Source of the DNA: Phenylobacterium sp. J367
GTDB lineage: Bacteria > Pseudomonadota > Alphaproteobacteria > Caulobacterales > Caulobacteraceae
Assembly: GCF_024699985.1 (NCBI RefSeq)
Contig: NZ_JAJONA010000001.1
Coordinates: 1,736,001 to 1,800,000 of the forward strand
DNA: 64,000 nucleotides
Direction: 5' to 3'
The translations under genes and the position numbers were made by a program. Below are positions 54,607 to 63,952 of the stretch, in pieces; the first letter of the stretch is position 1, and each line of letters opens with the position of its first letter. The notes under the pieces were generated by a model. It was not told the DNA's origin, made no database searches, and worked only from the letters and a program-made list of their open reading frames with translations.

Positions 54607-54678
54607 CCTACTTCGCTCCCTTCGTGAGCTTCGAAGAATCGCGGATGAGGGCTGCGAAGCCTTGGCGAAGCAGGCCCA

Positions 54679-55868
54679 TCAGGCGGCCCTCTTTCCGGTA
54701 GCGTGCGCGGCCCGCGCGGGCTCGGCGGCCAGGCGTTCGACGAGCATCTGGACGTCCTTGACGATCTTCGACTTGGGTCGGTGCTGGGCGATCGGGCCGC
54801 CCAGGTTCACGGAGGCGGCGGCCGCCTCCCAGTCGGAGCTGATCCCGGCGTCGGCCTTGCGGCCGAGCGCGCGCTCGGCTTCCGACATGGAGGGGCGGGA
54901 CCGAACATCCGGCTGGCCAGGCGGTTCAGCAGGATGCGCGGCTTCTGGTCGGCGCCCAGGGCGTCCTCGATCTCGTCGGCCAGCGAGCGGGCGGCCAGCA
55001 GGGCCGGCACGGTCAGCTCGGAGATCACCAGGATCTCGTCGCAGCCCGACAGCGCCTCCAGCGTCCAGGGCCGGCGGTGGCGGGGAATGTCGAGGATCAC
55101 CCACTCATAGCATTCGCAGGCGATCTCCAGCATCCGCAGCACCGCCTCGCGGCCGATGGCGTCGAAGGCGCCGGGCTCGCGCACCCCGGCCAGCAGGTCG
55201 AGCTGGCGGGTCACCGGGGTGACGAAGGCCTGCAGCATGGCCGCGTCGATCCGGTCGGCCGCCTGGCCGAACTCTGTCAGCCGGAGCGCCGGCTGGGCGC
55301 CCAGGTAGGCGGCGGCCTGGCCGTCGGCGAGGTTCAGGTCCACCAGGCAGACGCTCTTGTCCTTCGTCGCCCGGGCGGCGAGCTCGGTGGCCACTTCGAC
55401 GGCCAGCGTCGTGGCGCCCGAGCCGCCCACCGCGCCGGTGATCGCCCAGCAGCGGGAGGAGGCGGCGCTCGGCGCCGCGGCGGCCGACGGCGCGGTCGTC
55501 AGGCCGGCGATGGCCATGGCCAGCTGCTCGGCCGTGTAGGGCGCCTCCAGCACGTCGGAACGTTCCAGGCGCATCAGGTTGCGGACCACCATGGTCGGCA
55601 TGTGTGCGCCGACCAGCAGCACCGGCGGGGCGGCCGGGGCGTCGGCCAGGGCCTGCAGCGCCTGGGCCAGGGGCTGGGCTTCCCAGGCGTCGGCGTCGAT
55701 CAGCACCAGGTCGCAATTGGAGTTGCGCGCCTGGGCCAGACGGTCGAGCCCGGCCTCTTCGATCTGGGCGCCGGCCAGCGGGCCGTCGGCCAGGCCGGCG
55801 AGGCTGGAGCCGAGCGCCAGCACCCGGCGGGCGGCGGCGGATGTGTCCGTCTTCTTCCGCTTCAGCAT
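54679..55868 (-). CDS. cpaE: Tad pilus localisation protein CpaE/TadZ (frame broken)
   Basis: About 396 residues. An N-terminal receiver-like domain (residues 1-130, VLIDADAWEAQPLAQALQAL) precedes a ParA/MinD-like ATPase: deviant P-loop AITGAVGGSGATTLAVEVAT, LVDLNLADGQAAAYLG, VILDIPRHRRPWTLEALSGC. After LLNRLASRMFG the frame is lost at about 54898-54905; one missing base restores SRPSMSEAERALGRKADAGI and the C terminus AAHATGKRAA. ATG at 55868 has GGAGTGAGG upstream; the GTG at 55877, overlapping the cpaC stop, is possible too. CpaE directs pilus assembly to the cell pole in Caulobacter. Confidence 0.88.
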
Positions 55869-55873
55869 GCGCC

Positions 55874-57176
55874 TCACTCCGGCTTCGTGGCGTTGCGCGC
55901 GATCGGCGCGTCGAGGGCCTTGCCGAACAGGATCAGGTCGATGGCGCTGGGCTCGGAACCGCCGACCTCGGCCTTCGCCGTCATGTCCTGGGCGGTGGCG
56001 AGGCGCGGGATGACCACGATCACCAGTTCGGTCTCGTTGCGCTTCCAGCGGCTGGAGCGGAACAGCGCCGACAGCACCGGGATGTCGCCCAGCACCGGAA
56101 ACTGGCGGATGGTGTTCTGGTAGTCGTTCTGCAGCAGGCCGGCGATGGAGAAGGCGTCGCCGCTCTTCAGCTCCACCGTGGTCGAGGTGCGCCGCGTGAT
56201 CAGGGCCGGCACCGTCACGCCGTTGATCCGCAGGCTGTTGGCCGGGTCGAGCTGGCTGACCTCGGGGGTGACCTGCAGCTTGATCAGGCCGTTGTCCTGG
56301 ACGAACGGCTGGAAGTCGAGCTTCACGCCGTAGGTGCGGAACTCGATGGTGATCTTGTCCAGGTCCTGCGGCACCGGATAGGGGAACTCGCCGCCGGCCA
56401 GGAAGCTGGCCTTCTCGCCGGAGACGGCGACGAGGTTCGGCTTGGCCAGCGTGCGGATCACGCCCTTCTCCTCGAGCGCCTGCAGGCGCAGGTCGAAGGC
56501 GACCGAGCCGGCGCTGCCGGCCACCTGCAGGATGCCGTTCGGCGAGCTGTTGCCGATCAGGCCGTTGCCGTAGGCGAAGGCGAAGTCGTTGCCCTGGATC
56601 AGGCCGGCGAGGCCGATGTCCTGCAGGGCCGAGCGGGTGGCCTCCAGCACGCGGACCTCGAGCACGACCTGCTGCGAGGCGCGCGCGGTCAGGGTCGAGG
56701 TGACCGCCTCCGGGGCGAAGCGCTGCGCGAGCGCCAGCGCCTTGGCGGCGACGGCGGGGTTGGAGACCTCGCCCGTCAGCAGCAGGCCCTCGCCGAGGAT
56801 CTGCACCTGGATCGTCTCGCCCGGCAGCGCCCGCCGCAGGTCCTGCTGCAGGGCCGCGGCGTCATAGCCGACGCGCACGTCGATCACTTCGCGCAGCCGC
56901 CGGTCGGCGCCATAGACCAGGAGGTTGGTCGAGCCGTACTCGCGGCCGCGGACGTAGAAGCTGTGGTCGGTGGTGGCCACGATCTCGGCGGTGTCGGGCT
57001 GGGCGACCACGATCTTCGAGGCCGGCAGGTCCAGTCGGTAGGACAGCGACTTGTCGCGGGGGACATAGATCACCCGGCTGGGCGCCGACTCCGAGGGGGA
57101 AGTCGTCGGCGAACGACGGCGCCGCCGAGGCGAGGGCGAGGGCGGCGCTGAGGGCGCCGATCAGCTTGCGGGACAT
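55874..57176 (-). CDS. cpaC: Tad pilus outer-membrane secretin CpaC/RcpA (frame broken by one base)
   Basis: A 433-residue secretin. The signal peptide MSRKLIGALSAALALASAAP is in one frame; removing one base from the five-G run 57095-57099 joins ADDFP to SESAPSRVIYVPRDKSLSYR. The BON/N0 region (YVRGREYGSTNLLVYGADRR) and the secretin core follow (VVLEVRVLEATRSALQDIGL, SFLAGGEFPYPVP, VELKSGDAFSIAGLLQNDYQ, VPGDIPVL-type segment PVLGDIPVLSALFRS, ELVIVVIPRL). It forms the outer-membrane channel. Eleven bases downstream of cpaB; its stop overlaps the possible GTG of cpaE, leaving no cpaD. Confidence 0.93.
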
Positions 57177-57187
57177 GGGGCTCACTC

Positions 57188-58099
57188 TCAGTCGGCCGTC
57201 GGCGCGGGCGCCGGGGCGGCCGGCGCGGCGGGGGCGGGACGGGGCGCAGGGCGCGCGCCGCCGCGGCTCTCGCCTTCGACGATCTGGATCAGGGCCGGGC
57301 CGGCCGGACGGGCAGGGCGCGGCGCGGCGCGGCGGACCACCGCCTGCTGCGTGGCCGCGGGACGATAGCCGCCGCCGACCCGGACCGGACCGGTCTGGGC
57401 GACCTCCACCGAGCCGGTGCGGCGCAGCGCCAAGGACAGCTTGCCCATGTCGCCGGCCACGGCCAGCTTCTGGCCGTCCTGCACGGCCACCTCCAGGGTG
57501 GCGGTGTTCGGCGTGGCGGGCTTGGCCTCGGCGGTGTTCAGGTTGAGGTCGACGGCCAGCACGCGGACGTTCTGGAGGACCACCTCGGAGACGAAGTTGC
57601 GGGTCTCGCTGTTCGGCGTCAGGTCGCGCATCAGCATCACGTCCACCCGGTCGCCCGGCAGGGCGTGGCCGCCGACGCCGGTCACGTCGTCAACCTTGAT
57701 GGTGTAGGCGCGCATGCCGTCCGCGATCTCGGCGGCGACCGACGGACGGGCGCCGGGGCCCGACAGCTTGGCCGCCAGCATCGGCTCCTTGGCGGCGATC
57801 GGGACCAGCACCACGGGCGGCCCGCCCTTGTCGGCGGTCAGCACGGCGTCGGCCGCCTGGAAGGCGCCTTCCGGCACGGCGTTCGGCGGCAGGCGCACGA
57901 TGGTCAGCGCGCTGGCGTCGAGGCGGTCGCCGAACTTCAGCGGCTTGGCGGCGACCACCACGGGCACACCCTGCACCGGCTGCACGGCCGCCGGCGCATC
58001 CTTGGCGGCGGCGCTCGGCAGGACGGTCTTGGCGACCACCAGGGCCGCGAGGCCCAGGGCCGCCGAGGCGCCCAGACTGATGATGGTGACGACGCGCAT
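57188..58099 (-). CDS. cpaB: Tad pilus protein CpaB/RcpC
   Basis: A 303-residue periplasmic protein anchored by an N-terminal helix (TIISLGASAALGLAALVVAK). It has the SAF domain (VPVVVAAKPLKFGDRLDASA, LTIVRLPPNAVPEGAF) and the RcpC segment (RAYTIKVDDVTGVGGHALPG, DRVDVMLMRD). The C-terminal 50 residues are Pro/Ala-rich and probably disordered. It helps the secretin to assemble. First gene of this cpa operon; neither a pilin nor a CpaA prepilin peptidase gene precedes it in the 175-base upstream gap. Confidence 0.94.
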   Translation of the reverse strand: MRVVTIISLGASAALGLAALVVAKTVLPSAAAKDAPAAVQPVQGVPVVVAAKPLKFGDRLDASALTIVRLPPNAVPEGAFQAADAVLTADKGGPPVVLVPIAAKEPMLAAKLSGPGARPSVAAEIADGMRAYTIKVDDVTGVGGHALPGDRVDVMLMRDLTPNSETRNFVSEVVLQNVRVLAVDLNLNTAEAKPATPNTATLEVAVQDGQKLAVAGDMGKLSLALRRTGSVEVAQTGPVRVGGGYRPAATQQAVVRRAAPRPARPAGPALIQIVEGESRGGARPAPRPAPAAPAAPAPAPTAD

Positions 58100-58274
58100 G
58101 GGTCCGCCAACTCCGCAAAAACCCTATTCAGATCGTAAGGTTAGCGGCCGGCCGTTTGCGATATCCCAAACGGAAGTGGTGAACGGCCCGGCAAGGTTTC
58201 TGAAGGCTTAGCCGGCTCAGGACTGGCGGGGCGGGCGGCATCCGCTAGGGTGCCCGCCATAAGAAAGGGAGGGG

Positions 58275-59207
58275 ATGATGGAGCTTCGCCGGCTGGGAAC
58301 TTCGGGCCTGAAGGTCAGCGCCGTGGGCCTGGGCTGCAACAATTTCGGCATGCGGATCGACGCGGCCCAGACGCAGGCCGTGGTGGACGCCGCCATCGAC
58401 GCCGGGATCACCCTCTTCGACACCGCCGACATCTATGGCGGGACGAAGTCCGAGGAATTCCTCGGCCAGGCGCTGGGCAAGAAGCGCAGGGACATCGTGC
58501 TCGCCACCAAGTTCGGCATGCCGGTGGGCGGCGACCCGCGGAAGTCCGGCGGCTCGCGACGTTGGATCATGCAGGCGGTGGAGGACAGCCTCTCCCGCCT
58601 GAAGACCGACTGGATCGACCTCTACCAGCACCACCAGCCCGACCCGGACACCCCCGTCGACGAGACGCTGCGCGCCCTCGACGACCTCGTGACCCAGGGC
58701 AAGGTTCGCTACATCGGCAACTCCAACTACACCGGCTGGCAGATCGCCGACGCCGACTGGACCGCCGCCGGCCAGACCCGCTTCGTCTCGGCCCAGAACC
58801 TCTATTCCCTGCTGGAGCGGAAGAGCGCCTTCGAGGTGCTGCCGGCCTGCGAGCATTTCGGCCTGGGCTTCCTGCCGTTCTTCCCGCTGGCGTCGGGCCT
58901 GCTGTCGGGCAAGTACCGCCGCGGCGAGGCCCCGCCGGAAAACACCCGTCTCGCCGCCTGGGGCGAGCGCGGCCAACGCGCGATGAGCGAGAAGAACTTC
59001 GACGCCGTCGAGACGCTCACCGCCTGGGTCGAGGCCCGCGGCCATACCATCCTGGAGCTCGCCTTCGCCTGGCTGCTCGGCCAGCCGGTTGTGAGCTCGG
59101 TGATCGCCGGCGCCACCAGCCCCGAACAGGTCCGCGCCAACGCCGCCACCGCCGCCTGGACGCTGACCCCGGACGAGGTGGCCGAGGTGACGAAGCTGGT
59201 GAGCTGA
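58275..59207 (+). CDS. Aldo/keto reductase
   Basis: A 310-residue (beta/alpha)8 NADPH oxidoreductase. Catalytic residues are visible: Asp-Tyr in FDTADIYGG (Asp 50, Tyr 55), Lys in VLATKFGMP and His in LYQHHQPDP. The NADPH site lies in SSVIAGATSPEQVRANAAT. It resembles the YajO/Tas group. Substrate unknown. Two adjacent ATG codons (58275, 58278) follow AAAGGGAGGGG; either could be used. It is divergent from the Tad operon. Confidence 0.92.
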   Translation: MMELRRLGTSGLKVSAVGLGCNNFGMRIDAAQTQAVVDAAIDAGITLFDTADIYGGTKSEEFLGQALGKKRRDIVLATKFGMPVGGDPRKSGGSRRWIMQAVEDSLSRLKTDWIDLYQHHQPDPDTPVDETLRALDDLVTQGKVRYIGNSNYTGWQIADADWTAAGQTRFVSAQNLYSLLERKSAFEVLPACEHFGLGFLPFFPLASGLLSGKYRRGEAPPENTRLAAWGERGQRAMSEKNFDAVETLTAWVEARGHTILELAFAWLLGQPVVSSVIAGATSPEQVRANAATAAWTLTPDEVAEVTKLVS

Positions 59208-59210
59208 ACA

Positions 59211-59342
59211 GGCCCTCTCCCTACCCTCTCCCTCTCCGCTTCGCGGGGGAGAGGCGTGGGGTTGTGAGGCCGAGCTATAGCCTCCTCTCCCCCGACCCCG
59301 GCGAAAGCCGGGGGAAGAGAGGGAGAGGGTAGGGAGAGGGCC
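59211..59342. repeat. Inverted repeat with 24-base perfect arms, copy 2
   Basis: The arms at 59213-59236 and 59317-59340 are identical to those of the element at 51099-51216. The interior differs and includes a CCCCGGCGAAAGCCGGGG palindrome, the core of another repeat family. It lies between the aldo/keto reductase and the CoA transferase, genes on the same strand, and may terminate the first. Confidence 0.8.
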
Positions 59343-59374
59343 TGCCGCGTCGCAGGCATTGGGGGGGTGAAGCG

Positions 59375-60583
59375 TTGTACGAACTGCTTAAAGGCCTGCG
59401 CGTCGTCGAAGGCTCGGCCTTCGTGGCGGCGCCGACCTGCGGGCTCTACCTGGCCCAGATGGGCGCGGAGGTGATCCGCTTCGACAACATCGGCGGCGGG
59501 CCGGACTTCCGCCGCTGGCCGCTCGCCGCCAACGGGTCGAGCCTCTACTGGGAGGGGCTGAACAAGGGCAAGAAGTCGGTCGCCCTCGACCTTTCCAGCC
59601 CCGCCGGCCGCGAGCTCGCCCAGGCGCTGGCGACCGCGCCCGGCCCCGACGCCGGCCTCTTCGTCACCAACTTCCCGGTGGACGGCTTCCTTTCCTACGA
59701 GAAGCTGCGCGCGCTGCGCGACGACCTGATCTGCGTCCGGGTGATGGGCTGGGCCGACGGCTCCCAGGGCATGGACTACACGATCAACGCTGCGCTGGGC
59801 CTGCCCGAGATGACCGGCCCGGTGGGCGACGAGCGGCCGGTGAACCATGTGCTCGCCGCCTGGGACCTGCTGACCGGCGCCTATTGCGCCTTCGCCCTGG
59901 TCTCGGCCCTGCTGGCCCGGCTGCGCGGCCAGGGCGGGCGCGAGATCCGCGCGCCGCTGTCGGATATCGGCGCCGCCACCATGGCCAACCTCGGCTTCGC
60001 CGCCGAGACGATGCTCCAGGGCCATCAGCGCCCGCGCATGGGCAACGACGTCTTCGGCGCCTTCGGCCGCGACTTCACCACCAGGGACGGCCAGAAGCTG
60101 ATGCTGCTGGCCATCACGCCGAAGCAGTGGAGCAAGGCCCTCGAAGCGCTCGGCATCGGCGCCGAGGTCGCCACCCTCGAGACCGAGCTCGGCGTCTCGT
60201 TCGCCACGGACGAGGGCGAACGCTTCACCCACCGCGACCGGCTCTATCCCCTCTTCGAGCGCGCCTTCGCCGCCAGGACCGCCGCCGAGCTGACGCCGGC
60301 CTTCGACGCCGGCGGCGTCACCTGGGGGGCCTACCAGAGCCTGCAGGCGGCGCTCTCCGACCCCCGCCTCTTCAAGGACAATCCGCTCTTCCAGGACATC
60401 CGCCACCCGAGCGGCCTGACCTATCCGGCGCCCGGCGCCATGGGCACGATCCCGCAGGACGCCCGCGGCCCGGTCCGGCCCGCCCCGAAGCTCGGCCAGC
60501 ACACCGACCAGGTGCTCGCCGAGGTCCTCGGCCTGTCGTCCGCCGAGATCGGCCGGCTGCACGACCAGGGCGTGGTGGCCTGA
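59375..60583 (+). CDS. Class III CoA transferase (CaiB/BaiF family)
   Basis: A 402-residue CoA transferase or racemase-like enzyme: LLKGLRVVEGSAFVAAPTCG, LAQMGAEVIRFDNIGGGPDF, GLNKGKKSVALDLSSPAGRE and GWADGSQGMDYTINAALGLP. The catalytic Asp of family III (about residue 165 in PVGDERPVNHVLAAWDLLTG) cannot be fixed exactly by eye. The TTG at 59375 follows a G7 run with TGAAGCG; no ATG lies nearby in this frame. It may move CoA between carboxylic acids, or epimerise 2-methylacyl-CoAs. Four bases separate it from the MATE gene. Confidence 0.88.
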   Translation: MYELLKGLRVVEGSAFVAAPTCGLYLAQMGAEVIRFDNIGGGPDFRRWPLAANGSSLYWEGLNKGKKSVALDLSSPAGRELAQALATAPGPDAGLFVTNFPVDGFLSYEKLRALRDDLICVRVMGWADGSQGMDYTINAALGLPEMTGPVGDERPVNHVLAAWDLLTGAYCAFALVSALLARLRGQGGREIRAPLSDIGAATMANLGFAAETMLQGHQRPRMGNDVFGAFGRDFTTRDGQKLMLLAITPKQWSKALEALGIGAEVATLETELGVSFATDEGERFTHRDRLYPLFERAFAARTAAELTPAFDAGGVTWGAYQSLQAALSDPRLFKDNPLFQDIRHPSGLTYPAPGAMGTIPQDARGPVRPAPKLGQHTDQVLAEVLGLSSAEIGRLHDQGVVA

Positions 60584-60587
60584 TCCG

Positions 60588-61919
60588 GTGAGCGGGGACC
60601 GGGGGGACCTCAACCGGACGATCCTGGCGATCGCGCTCCCGGCCATCGTCACCAATGTGGCGACCGCGCTCTTCGGCCTGGCCGACATGTGGTTGATCGG
60701 CCGGCTCGGCGACGCGGCCGCCCAGGGCGGGGTCGAGATCGGCGCGAAGTTCACCATGACGCTGCTGATCGTCTTCAACTTCCTGCGCTCCTCGACGGTG
60801 GCGCTCACCGCCCAGGCCGCCGGCCGCGGCGCGGAGGACGACCAGGCCGCGACGCTGACCCGCGGCGTGGCGGTGGCCCTGCTGGTCGGCGCGGTGCTGC
60901 TCTGCGCCTGGCCGGTCACCGTGACCTACGGCCTGCAGATCTTCGACGCCGCGGGCGGCGTCTCGGATCAGGCCCGCACCTACGCCGACATCCGCTACGT
61001 CGGCGGGGTCGCCTGGCTGGTGAACTGCGTCCTCACCGGCTGGCTGATCGGCCGGCGGCGGATGAGGACCGTGCTGGCCGTCGAGGTCGCCGCCAACCTC
61101 GTCCACATCGCCCTCGACGTCGCCTTCGTGCTCGGCTTCGGCTGGGGCGTCGCCGGCGTGGCGACGGCGACCCTGCTCTCCGAGACCCTGAAGCTCGTGG
61201 CGCTCCTCGCCGTCGTCGCCCGGGAGGCGCCGGCCAGGCGCGCGCTCGCCCTGGTCCGCGTCCCCGACACCTGGCGCCCGGCCGAGCTCGGCGCCCTCTT
61301 CCGGCTGAACCGCGACCTCTTCCTCAGGACCCTGCTGCTGATGGGCGCGACCGTGCTGCTCACCCGCTCCGGCGCCCAGCAGGGGCCGGCGGTGCTCGCC
61401 GCCAACGCCATCCTCTACCAGCTCTTCATGCTGCAGGCCCTGATCCTCGACGGCTTCGAGAGCTCGACCCAGGTGCTGACCGGCGAGAGCGTCGGCGCCC
61501 GGGACCGCGCCCGCTTCGGCGCCCAGCTTCGCGCCAACCTCGCCTGGTCCGGGGCCGGCGCCGTGCTGATCGCGCTCGTCTTCCTCGTCGCCGGCGGGGC
61601 GATCGCCGCCAGCTTCTCCACCGATCCCGCCGTGGTCGCGACGGTCCGCACCTACGCCGTCTGGGCCGTCGTCCTGCCGCTGGCCGGCACGGTCTCCTTC
61701 ATCTTCGACGGGGTGATGATCGGGGCGAGCTGGACGCGCGCCATGGTGATCTCCATGGCCGCCGCGCTCGCCGGCTTCGTCCTGATGCGCTGGCTGGCGA
61801 CGCCGCTCGGCAACCACGGCCTCTGGCTGGCCTTCAGCCTGTTCTTCGTCCTGCGCGCCGCCGGCCAGGCGGCCCTGCTCCCCGGCCTCGTCAGGCGGAC
61901 GTTCAGCCCGCCGGGGTGA
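60588..61919 (+). CDS. MATE-family efflux transporter, DinF-like
   Basis: A 443-residue, 12-helix Na+ or H+ antiporter. The MATE repeats are recognisable: ILAIALPAIVTNVATALFGL with ADMWLIGRLGD in the first half, and LLMGATVLLTRSGAQQGPAV with LDGFESSTQVLTGESVGARD in the second, the latter typical of the DinF branch. It exports cationic or oxidised small molecules. GTG at 60588. The 3' end overlaps the convergent carboxylase gene by 17 bases. Confidence 0.94.
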   Translation: MSGDRGDLNRTILAIALPAIVTNVATALFGLADMWLIGRLGDAAAQGGVEIGAKFTMTLLIVFNFLRSSTVALTAQAAGRGAEDDQAATLTRGVAVALLVGAVLLCAWPVTVTYGLQIFDAAGGVSDQARTYADIRYVGGVAWLVNCVLTGWLIGRRRMRTVLAVEVAANLVHIALDVAFVLGFGWGVAGVATATLLSETLKLVALLAVVAREAPARRALALVRVPDTWRPAELGALFRLNRDLFLRTLLLMGATVLLTRSGAQQGPAVLAANAILYQLFMLQALILDGFESSTQVLTGESVGARDRARFGAQLRANLAWSGAGAVLIALVFLVAGGAIAASFSTDPAVVATVRTYAVWAVVLPLAGTVSFIFDGVMIGASWTRAMVISMAAALAGFVLMRWLATPLGNHGLWLAFSLFFVLRAAGQAALLPGLVRRTFSPPG

Positions 61920-63798
61920 GCGTCGCCAGCACCGCGCCCTCGGTGACCTGGGCGCCCACCGCGACGGCCAGGCTCTCCACCGTCCCGTCGAACGGCGCCG
62001 TCATGGCGTGCTCCATCTTCATGGCCTCCAGCGTCAGCAGCGGCTGGCCCTTCGCCACCGCCTCGCCGGCCTTGACCGCCACCGCCGTCACCTTGCCGGG
62101 CATCGGCGAGCGGATCTGCCCGTCGCTCGCCCCGCCCTCGGCGGCGTCGGCGCTCGGCGGATGGTCGGAGAAGGCGAAGGCCTCGCCGTGCTCGAAGACG
62201 ACGATGTGGCCATCCTCGTCCAGCAGGACGGAGCGCGGCTCGGTCCCGCTCTCCGAGGGTTTCGCCAGCACCGCCTTGCCGTCCAGGAACAGCCGCACCG
62301 CCGTCTCCGGCGGCCGGTTCAGGCGGAAGCCCACCAGCTCGCGCCAGGGCGAGGGGGCGGCCTCCCGTATGGGGCTGTCGTCGGCGATCAGCGCGCCGGC
62401 CGCCGCCGCCGCCAGGGCGGCGTCCGACGGCGCCTCGGGCGTGGTCAGCTCGGCGAGTTTGCGGTCGATGAAGCCGGTGTCCAGGTCGCCGGCGATGAAC
62501 CCCGGCGCCGACAGGCAGCGCGCCAGGAAGCCGGCGTTGGTCTTCACCGGCCACACCTCCACGGCGTCGCAGGCCTCGCAGAGGTCGGTGATCGCGTCCT
62601 CGCGGGTCTCGCCGTGGCTGATCAGCTTGGCGATCATCGGGTCGTAGAAGGGGGTGATCCGCCCGCCCTCCTCGACGCCCGCGTCGGCGCGCACGCCCGG
62701 CGGCAGGCGGAAGTGGTCGAGGTCGCCGGTCGACGGCAGGAAGCCCGCCGCCGGGTTCTCGGCATAGAGCCGGGCCTCCACCGCGTGGCCGGTGAGCGTG
62801 ATCTCGTCCTGCTTCAGCGGCAGGGGCTCGCCGGCCGCCACCCGGATCTGCCACTCCACCAGGTCGAGGCCGGTGACCATCTCGGTGACCGGGTGCTCCA
62901 CCTGCAGGCGGGTGTTCATCTCCATGAACCAGATGCGGTCCGGCTTCAGGCCGGCGCTCGCATCGGCGATGAACTCGACGGTGCCGGCGCCGACGTAGTT
63001 CACCGCCTGGGCGGCGCGCACTGCCGCCGCCGTCACCGCCGCCCGGGCCTCGGGCGTCATGCCGGGCGCCGGCGCCTCCTCGATCACCTTCTGGTGCCGC
63101 CGCTGCAGCGAGCAGTCGCGCTCGTAGAGGTGGACCACGTTCCCGTGGCTGTCGCCGAACACCTGCACCTCGATGTGCCGGGGCCGGGTGACATAGGTCT
63201 CCAGCAGCACCCGGTCGTCGCCGAAGCTCGCCGCCGCCTCGCGCTTGGCCGAGGTCAGGGCGGCGTCGAAGTCGGCGGCGCTCTCGACCTTCCGCATCCC
63301 CTTGCCGCCGCCGCCGGCCACCGCCTTGATCAGCACGGGATAGCCGATCCGGTCGGCTTCCCGCTTCAGGCTCTTCGGGTCCTGGTCCTCGCCCAGGTAG
63401 CCGGGCGTCACCGGCACGCCGGCCTTGTCCATCAGCGCCTTGGCGGCGTCCTTCAGGCCCATGGCGCGGATCGCCGCCGGCGGCGGTCCGATCCAGGTCA
63501 GGCCGGCCTTGGCGACGGCCTCCGCGAACTCGGCGTTCTCGGACAGGAAACCATAGCCCGGGTGGATGGCGTCGGCGCCGGCCTCCCTGGCCGCCGCGAT
63601 GATCTTCTCGCCGACGAGGTAGCTCTCGCGCGCCGCCGCCGGCCCGATCAGCACGGCGCGGTCGGCGTCACGCACATGCGCCGCATCGGCGTCCGCCTCG
63701 GAATAGACCGCCACCGTGGCGATCCCCATCCGCCGCGCCGTCGCGAACACCCTGCGCGCGATCTCGCCCCGGTTGGCCACCAGTATCGACTTGATCAT
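61903..63798 (-). CDS. mccA: Methylcrotonyl-CoA carboxylase biotin-containing (alpha) subunit
   Basis: A 631-residue biotin carboxylase-carrier fusion. Biotin carboxylase domain (SILVANRGEIARRVFATARR, GFLSENAEFAEAV, ATP-grasp KAVAGGGGKGMRKVES, FMEMNTRLQVEHPVTE); a linking BT domain; and the biotin site TLEAMKMEHAM near the C terminus. It carboxylates biotin for 3-methylcrotonyl-CoA in leucine breakdown. The assignment to MCC rather than propionyl- or acetyl-CoA carboxylase rests on the upstream gene fragment, which ends like an MCC beta subunit. ATG at 63798. Confidence 0.9.
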   Translation of the reverse strand: MIKSILVANRGEIARRVFATARRMGIATVAVYSEADADAAHVRDADRAVLIGPAAARESYLVGEKIIAAAREAGADAIHPGYGFLSENAEFAEAVAKAGLTWIGPPPAAIRAMGLKDAAKALMDKAGVPVTPGYLGEDQDPKSLKREADRIGYPVLIKAVAGGGGKGMRKVESAADFDAALTSAKREAAASFGDDRVLLETYVTRPRHIEVQVFGDSHGNVVHLYERDCSLQRRHQKVIEEAPAPGMTPEARAAVTAAAVRAAQAVNYVGAGTVEFIADASAGLKPDRIWFMEMNTRLQVEHPVTEMVTGLDLVEWQIRVAAGEPLPLKQDEITLTGHAVEARLYAENPAAGFLPSTGDLDHFRLPPGVRADAGVEEGGRITPFYDPMIAKLISHGETREDAITDLCEACDAVEVWPVKTNAGFLARCLSAPGFIAGDLDTGFIDRKLAELTTPEAPSDAALAAAAAGALIADDSPIREAAPSPWRELVGFRLNRPPETAVRLFLDGKAVLAKPSESGTEPRSVLLDEDGHIVVFEHGEAFAFSDHPPSADAAEGGASDGQIRSPMPGKVTAVAVKAGEAVAKGQPLLTLEAMKMEHAMTAPFDGTVESLAVAVGAQVTEGAVLATLTPAG

Positions 63799-63834
63799 GC
63801 CACCGCCTCGCGCGCCGCAGGCGCCGTCATCTTG

Positions 63835-63906
63835 AACCACGAAAAACACGAAGGGCACGAAAGACGTGCGTCGGCCCGTTTCGTGTTTTTCGTGTCTTTC
63901 GTGGTT
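63835..63906. repeat. Inverted repeat built of 9-base CACGAANNN units
   Basis: The left arm (63835-63862) carries three head-to-tail units (CCACGAAAAA, CACGAAGGG, CACGAAAGA); the right arm (63879-63906) is their inverted counterpart, 24 of 28 positions pairing. AT-rich relative to its surroundings. Repeats of CACGAA units are widespread in intergenic DNA of many bacteria. It sits inside the mccB-mccA gap. Confidence 0.75.
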
Positions 63907-63952
63907 GAATCCTGAAGGCGCTGACGCGCCTCTGAGCTGCCCATCTCGCCCC

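Noticed and set aside
63835..63906. Short CRISPR-like array
   Set aside because: Units are nine bases, contiguous and inverted, with no spacers and no cas gene in the window.
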